NCBI RefSeq assembly: GCF_000764305.2
Contig: NW_025944820.1
Coordinates: 1-64,000, forward strand
From: Hyalella azteca
Taxonomy: Eukaryota > Arthropoda > Malacostraca > Amphipoda > Hyalellidae
Length of the DNA stretch: 64,000 bases
Direction: 5' to 3'
Shown piece after piece: positions 61,809 to 64,000 of this stretch. How positions within the stretch are numbered: position 1 is the stretch's first letter; the number at the start of each line of letters is the position of its first letter. The translations under genes and the position numbers were made by a program. The notes beneath the pieces are model-generated. The model was given only the letters and a program-made list of their open reading frames with translations, made no database searches and was not told the origin of the DNA.

Positions 61809-62790
61809 CTGTCTTCATATATGAGGATCAAGTTCAATAACGGAGCAGTTATTTATCTAATTCAAAAATGACCGAACCCACTCACCTGAAATTATTACAG
61901 TCATTGAACAAGTGTAAAATAAATATATTCCTCGAGTTTGCTGAAGATCAAGGTCTATTTTCAAAAGTTATCGGCTAATTACCTTCTTCATATTCAACTC
62001 GTGCTCAATCAACACTCAATATTTTCTCGCGAAAATGTCGCCTAAAAAGACTTAACACAAACAAATTAATTAATAAATAAAATTAGTATTTAAAAATTGG
62101 TCACAAAATGGGAGGCGAAGAGCACATTTATTGCCAATTTCCTTCATCTTTTGTTAGCCAATCCGAGCTATGGTTTTTGCAAAGTGTATACATATTGTTT
62201 TGTTCTTTGATTAATGTCAATTAATTAAACAAATATGCAAAATAGGCTCCCAGTAGAAATACGTGCAATAAAATAGGTTCCCCTAGGTTCCTCTGGAAAT
62301 AACTATTAGAAATAAGGTTCCCACTAGTCCTGCAAGCTTTGCAGTGATCACAGAGATGTGCATTCGAAGAATCCTAATTTTTTCCGCTAATAAAAAACTC
62401 GGAATGTCTAACATACTTTTTTCTTTCATGGAAACCGTTTTCAGGCCCGTAGATATCAATAATATTTCATTTTTACAACGTTTGTATAGCTGCATCCTGC
62501 AGTTATTGACGGCAGTTGATGAGCTGTATCCTGCAGTTCTTGATGGCAGTTGATGAGCTGTATCCTGTAGTTATTGATGGCAGTTGATGAGCTGTATCCT
62601 GCAGTTCTTGATGGCAGTTGATGAGCTGTATCCTGCAGTTCTTGATGGCAGTTGATGAGCTGCATCGTGCAGTTATTGATGCAGTTGATGAGCTGCATCG
62701 TGCAGTTATTGATGCAGTTGATGAGCTGTATCCTGCAGTTATTGATGGCAGTTGATGAGCTGCATCCTGCAGTTATTGATGGCAGTTGGA
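61805..62790 (+). repeat. Segmental duplication C, copy 2
   Basis: Partner of 60734-61688, ending in its own array of about nine CTGCATCCTGCAGTTATTGA-type units (62488-62790). Open frames across the array are shadows. Confidence 0.8.
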
Positions 62791-63330
62791 TAGCTCAATC
62801 GCAAAATTATTATTAAAAATTTAACAGCTGCATCCTGCAGTTATGCATGCATGAGCTGTTTATTTCAGCTACAGAACATTACTAAAAATATGATTAATCT
62901 CTTTCTTTTAATACTTCAACCTAAGTCAAAATTTAGCCAATATTACACCGACAAATGATAAGCAGTTCCTAGCAACATCTTCCATGGTTCCTTATTGTCA
63001 CTTTAACTGCAATTCATTATACCCAACCCTGACAGTTATATTTGACCTTGCAGTTAGCGTGAAATTCTCACCCACAAGACCGCAGCTACGGTGCCTGAGA
63101 CCAGAACCGCATCTGATGTAAGGACCGCAGCTGAAGACCACAACTGTGGTATCATCGCTCAGCTAAATATACGAGATATTGTCAAAATAGTGATCCACTT
63201 TGTGCTCTTGAGTGGGTCATCCTGATGCAGTTTTACAGTCAAAAATTGATTATCAGTGCTATGTCTCCGTTCTCTACTCCGGCTGTTGGTAAGAAAGTGT
63301 CTCATTATTTGGGCATTGACACATTATTTT
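62791..63330. other. Spacer, no gene seen
   Basis: 63205-63290 shares a diverged stretch with the foldback element at 42905-43144. Confidence 0.45.
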
Positions 63331-63501
63331 AGAGCATTTTCTCATTTATGGAAAAAAATGCGCTATTCTGCTCGCCATGCCCGTCTGTCCGTCCGTCCGT
63401 CCGTCCGTCCGTCCGTCCGTCCGTGACCTCAAGTTTTCGTCGACGAGAAAATGCGCTCTCTGTCACTCACTGCTGTGAGTGCTGAGTTATTTTTTTTTTT
63501 T
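63331..63501 (+). mobile_element. GTCY-microsatellite element
   Basis: Complete copy with the longest uninterrupted CCGT run, palindrome variant CACTGCTGTGAG, and a 12-base T-run at its right end. Confidence 0.8.
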
Positions 63502-63509
63502 GAGTGTAG

Positions 63510-63798
63510 GCTTGATAATAGTAAAGATCTTCGTGACGCGTCCGTTAGCGATGTCTTATTAATGTGCGTCGAATACACGACGATGTGTCAGCATCTTCCG
63601 GGCCTGTCAAGGCTGCGAGATTTGCGTGTAGTTTTCTCATATTCTTCAGTGAATAAATTACTGAATAAACACTTGCCGCCTGAGAGGCCATGGTCAGTGT
63701 GTCGTAAATTTTATATAAGTAATTTGTTACAAATTCTTCAACATGTAGTCATTTGTTCATGTGTGCGTTGTTGCCGTGTTTTTTATGTACACTTTTAA
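63510..63798 (+). other. Candidate exon of unknown function
   Basis: Directly after the T-run of the GTCY element comes GAGTGTAG, a usable 3' splice site, then an open frame of about 95 codons to TAA. The first 70 or so look protein-like (KDLRDASVSDVLLMCVEY, LPGLSRLRDLRVVFSYS, NKHLPPERPWSVCRKF), and the sequence is GC-richer than its flanks. No domain recognised. If real, the element may supply the pyrimidine tract of the splice site. Confidence 0.3.
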
Positions 63799-64000
63799 AT
63801 GCAGTAATGTATTAATTGTATTCCTTAAATGTATGTATCTATTACTTTATTTGAAAATTATTTATAAATTTGTCTATTTTTTGCTTCACAATAATTTTTC
63901 TTTATTGTGGTAATTTTCTCGTGTCGTGCAAGAAGACTTAATCGCTTGCTAAAGCATTTATACTCATATTTCATATAAAGCATTTATACTCATATTTTAT
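63799..64000. other. AT-rich end of window
   Basis: AT-rich with a duplicated CATTTATACTCATATTT at the very end. No gene. Confidence 0.5.

Overview
The window is nuclear DNA from an animal, most probably an arthropod and perhaps a crustacean (inference). It is AT-rich and full of minisatellites. I see no operons, rRNA, tRNA or CRISPR. The only coding sequence I can defend is a small family of secreted glycine-rich proteins on the minus strand. Their exons open with a signal-peptide core directly after a good 3' splice site, as is common in arthropod cuticle, silk or adhesive protein genes.

Glycine-rich cluster. Gene 1 has its main exon at 8031-8960. Gene 2 is a 3' fragment at 20174-20440 that stops at a single N. 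Gene 3 has its main exon at 26837-27586. All three encode Gly-Gly-Lys-Lys-Gly-Gly blocks. Genes 1 and 3 share the same order of three short hydrophobic/basic inserts separated by Lys-Lys blocks. A candidate promoter plus nine-base first coding exon (Met-Arg-Thr, then GTGAGT) lies at 35085-35093 and would fit gene 3. A related unit (Met-Lys-Thr, GTGAGC) at 2340-2348 would belong to another member left of the window.

Layout. Segment A occurs twice (1-5100 and 10644-16253), roughly 80-85% alike by eye but with a 502-bp stretch that is identical. Segment B occurs twice (about 16313-22982 and 23011-33497), a mosaic of diverged and virtually identical blocks. Copy 1 of B lacks about 4 kb exactly where the N at 20441 sits. 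Because A and B come in pairs, several insertions can be read as filled versus empty sites. From about 33.5 kb to the end there is mostly non-coding DNA with many short tandem arrays, a ~1-kb duplication (60.7-62.8 kb), and a few unidentified protein-like reading frames near 36, 43, 51 and 63.5 kb.

Mobile DNA. Seven copies of a short element recur: GCGCATTTTCTC / GAGAAAATGCGC arms around a (GTCY)n microsatellite, then a 16-bp palindrome and a T-run. It resembles the Helentron-derived mini-me/DINE-1 class. Other foldback elements lie at 4071-4443 and 42905-43144. No transposase or reverse transcriptase reading frame was seen.

Limits: all alignments were made by eye. Exon joins, promoters and element classes are inferences, and three single Ns (3474, 20441, 53629) mark probable unresolved assembly joins.
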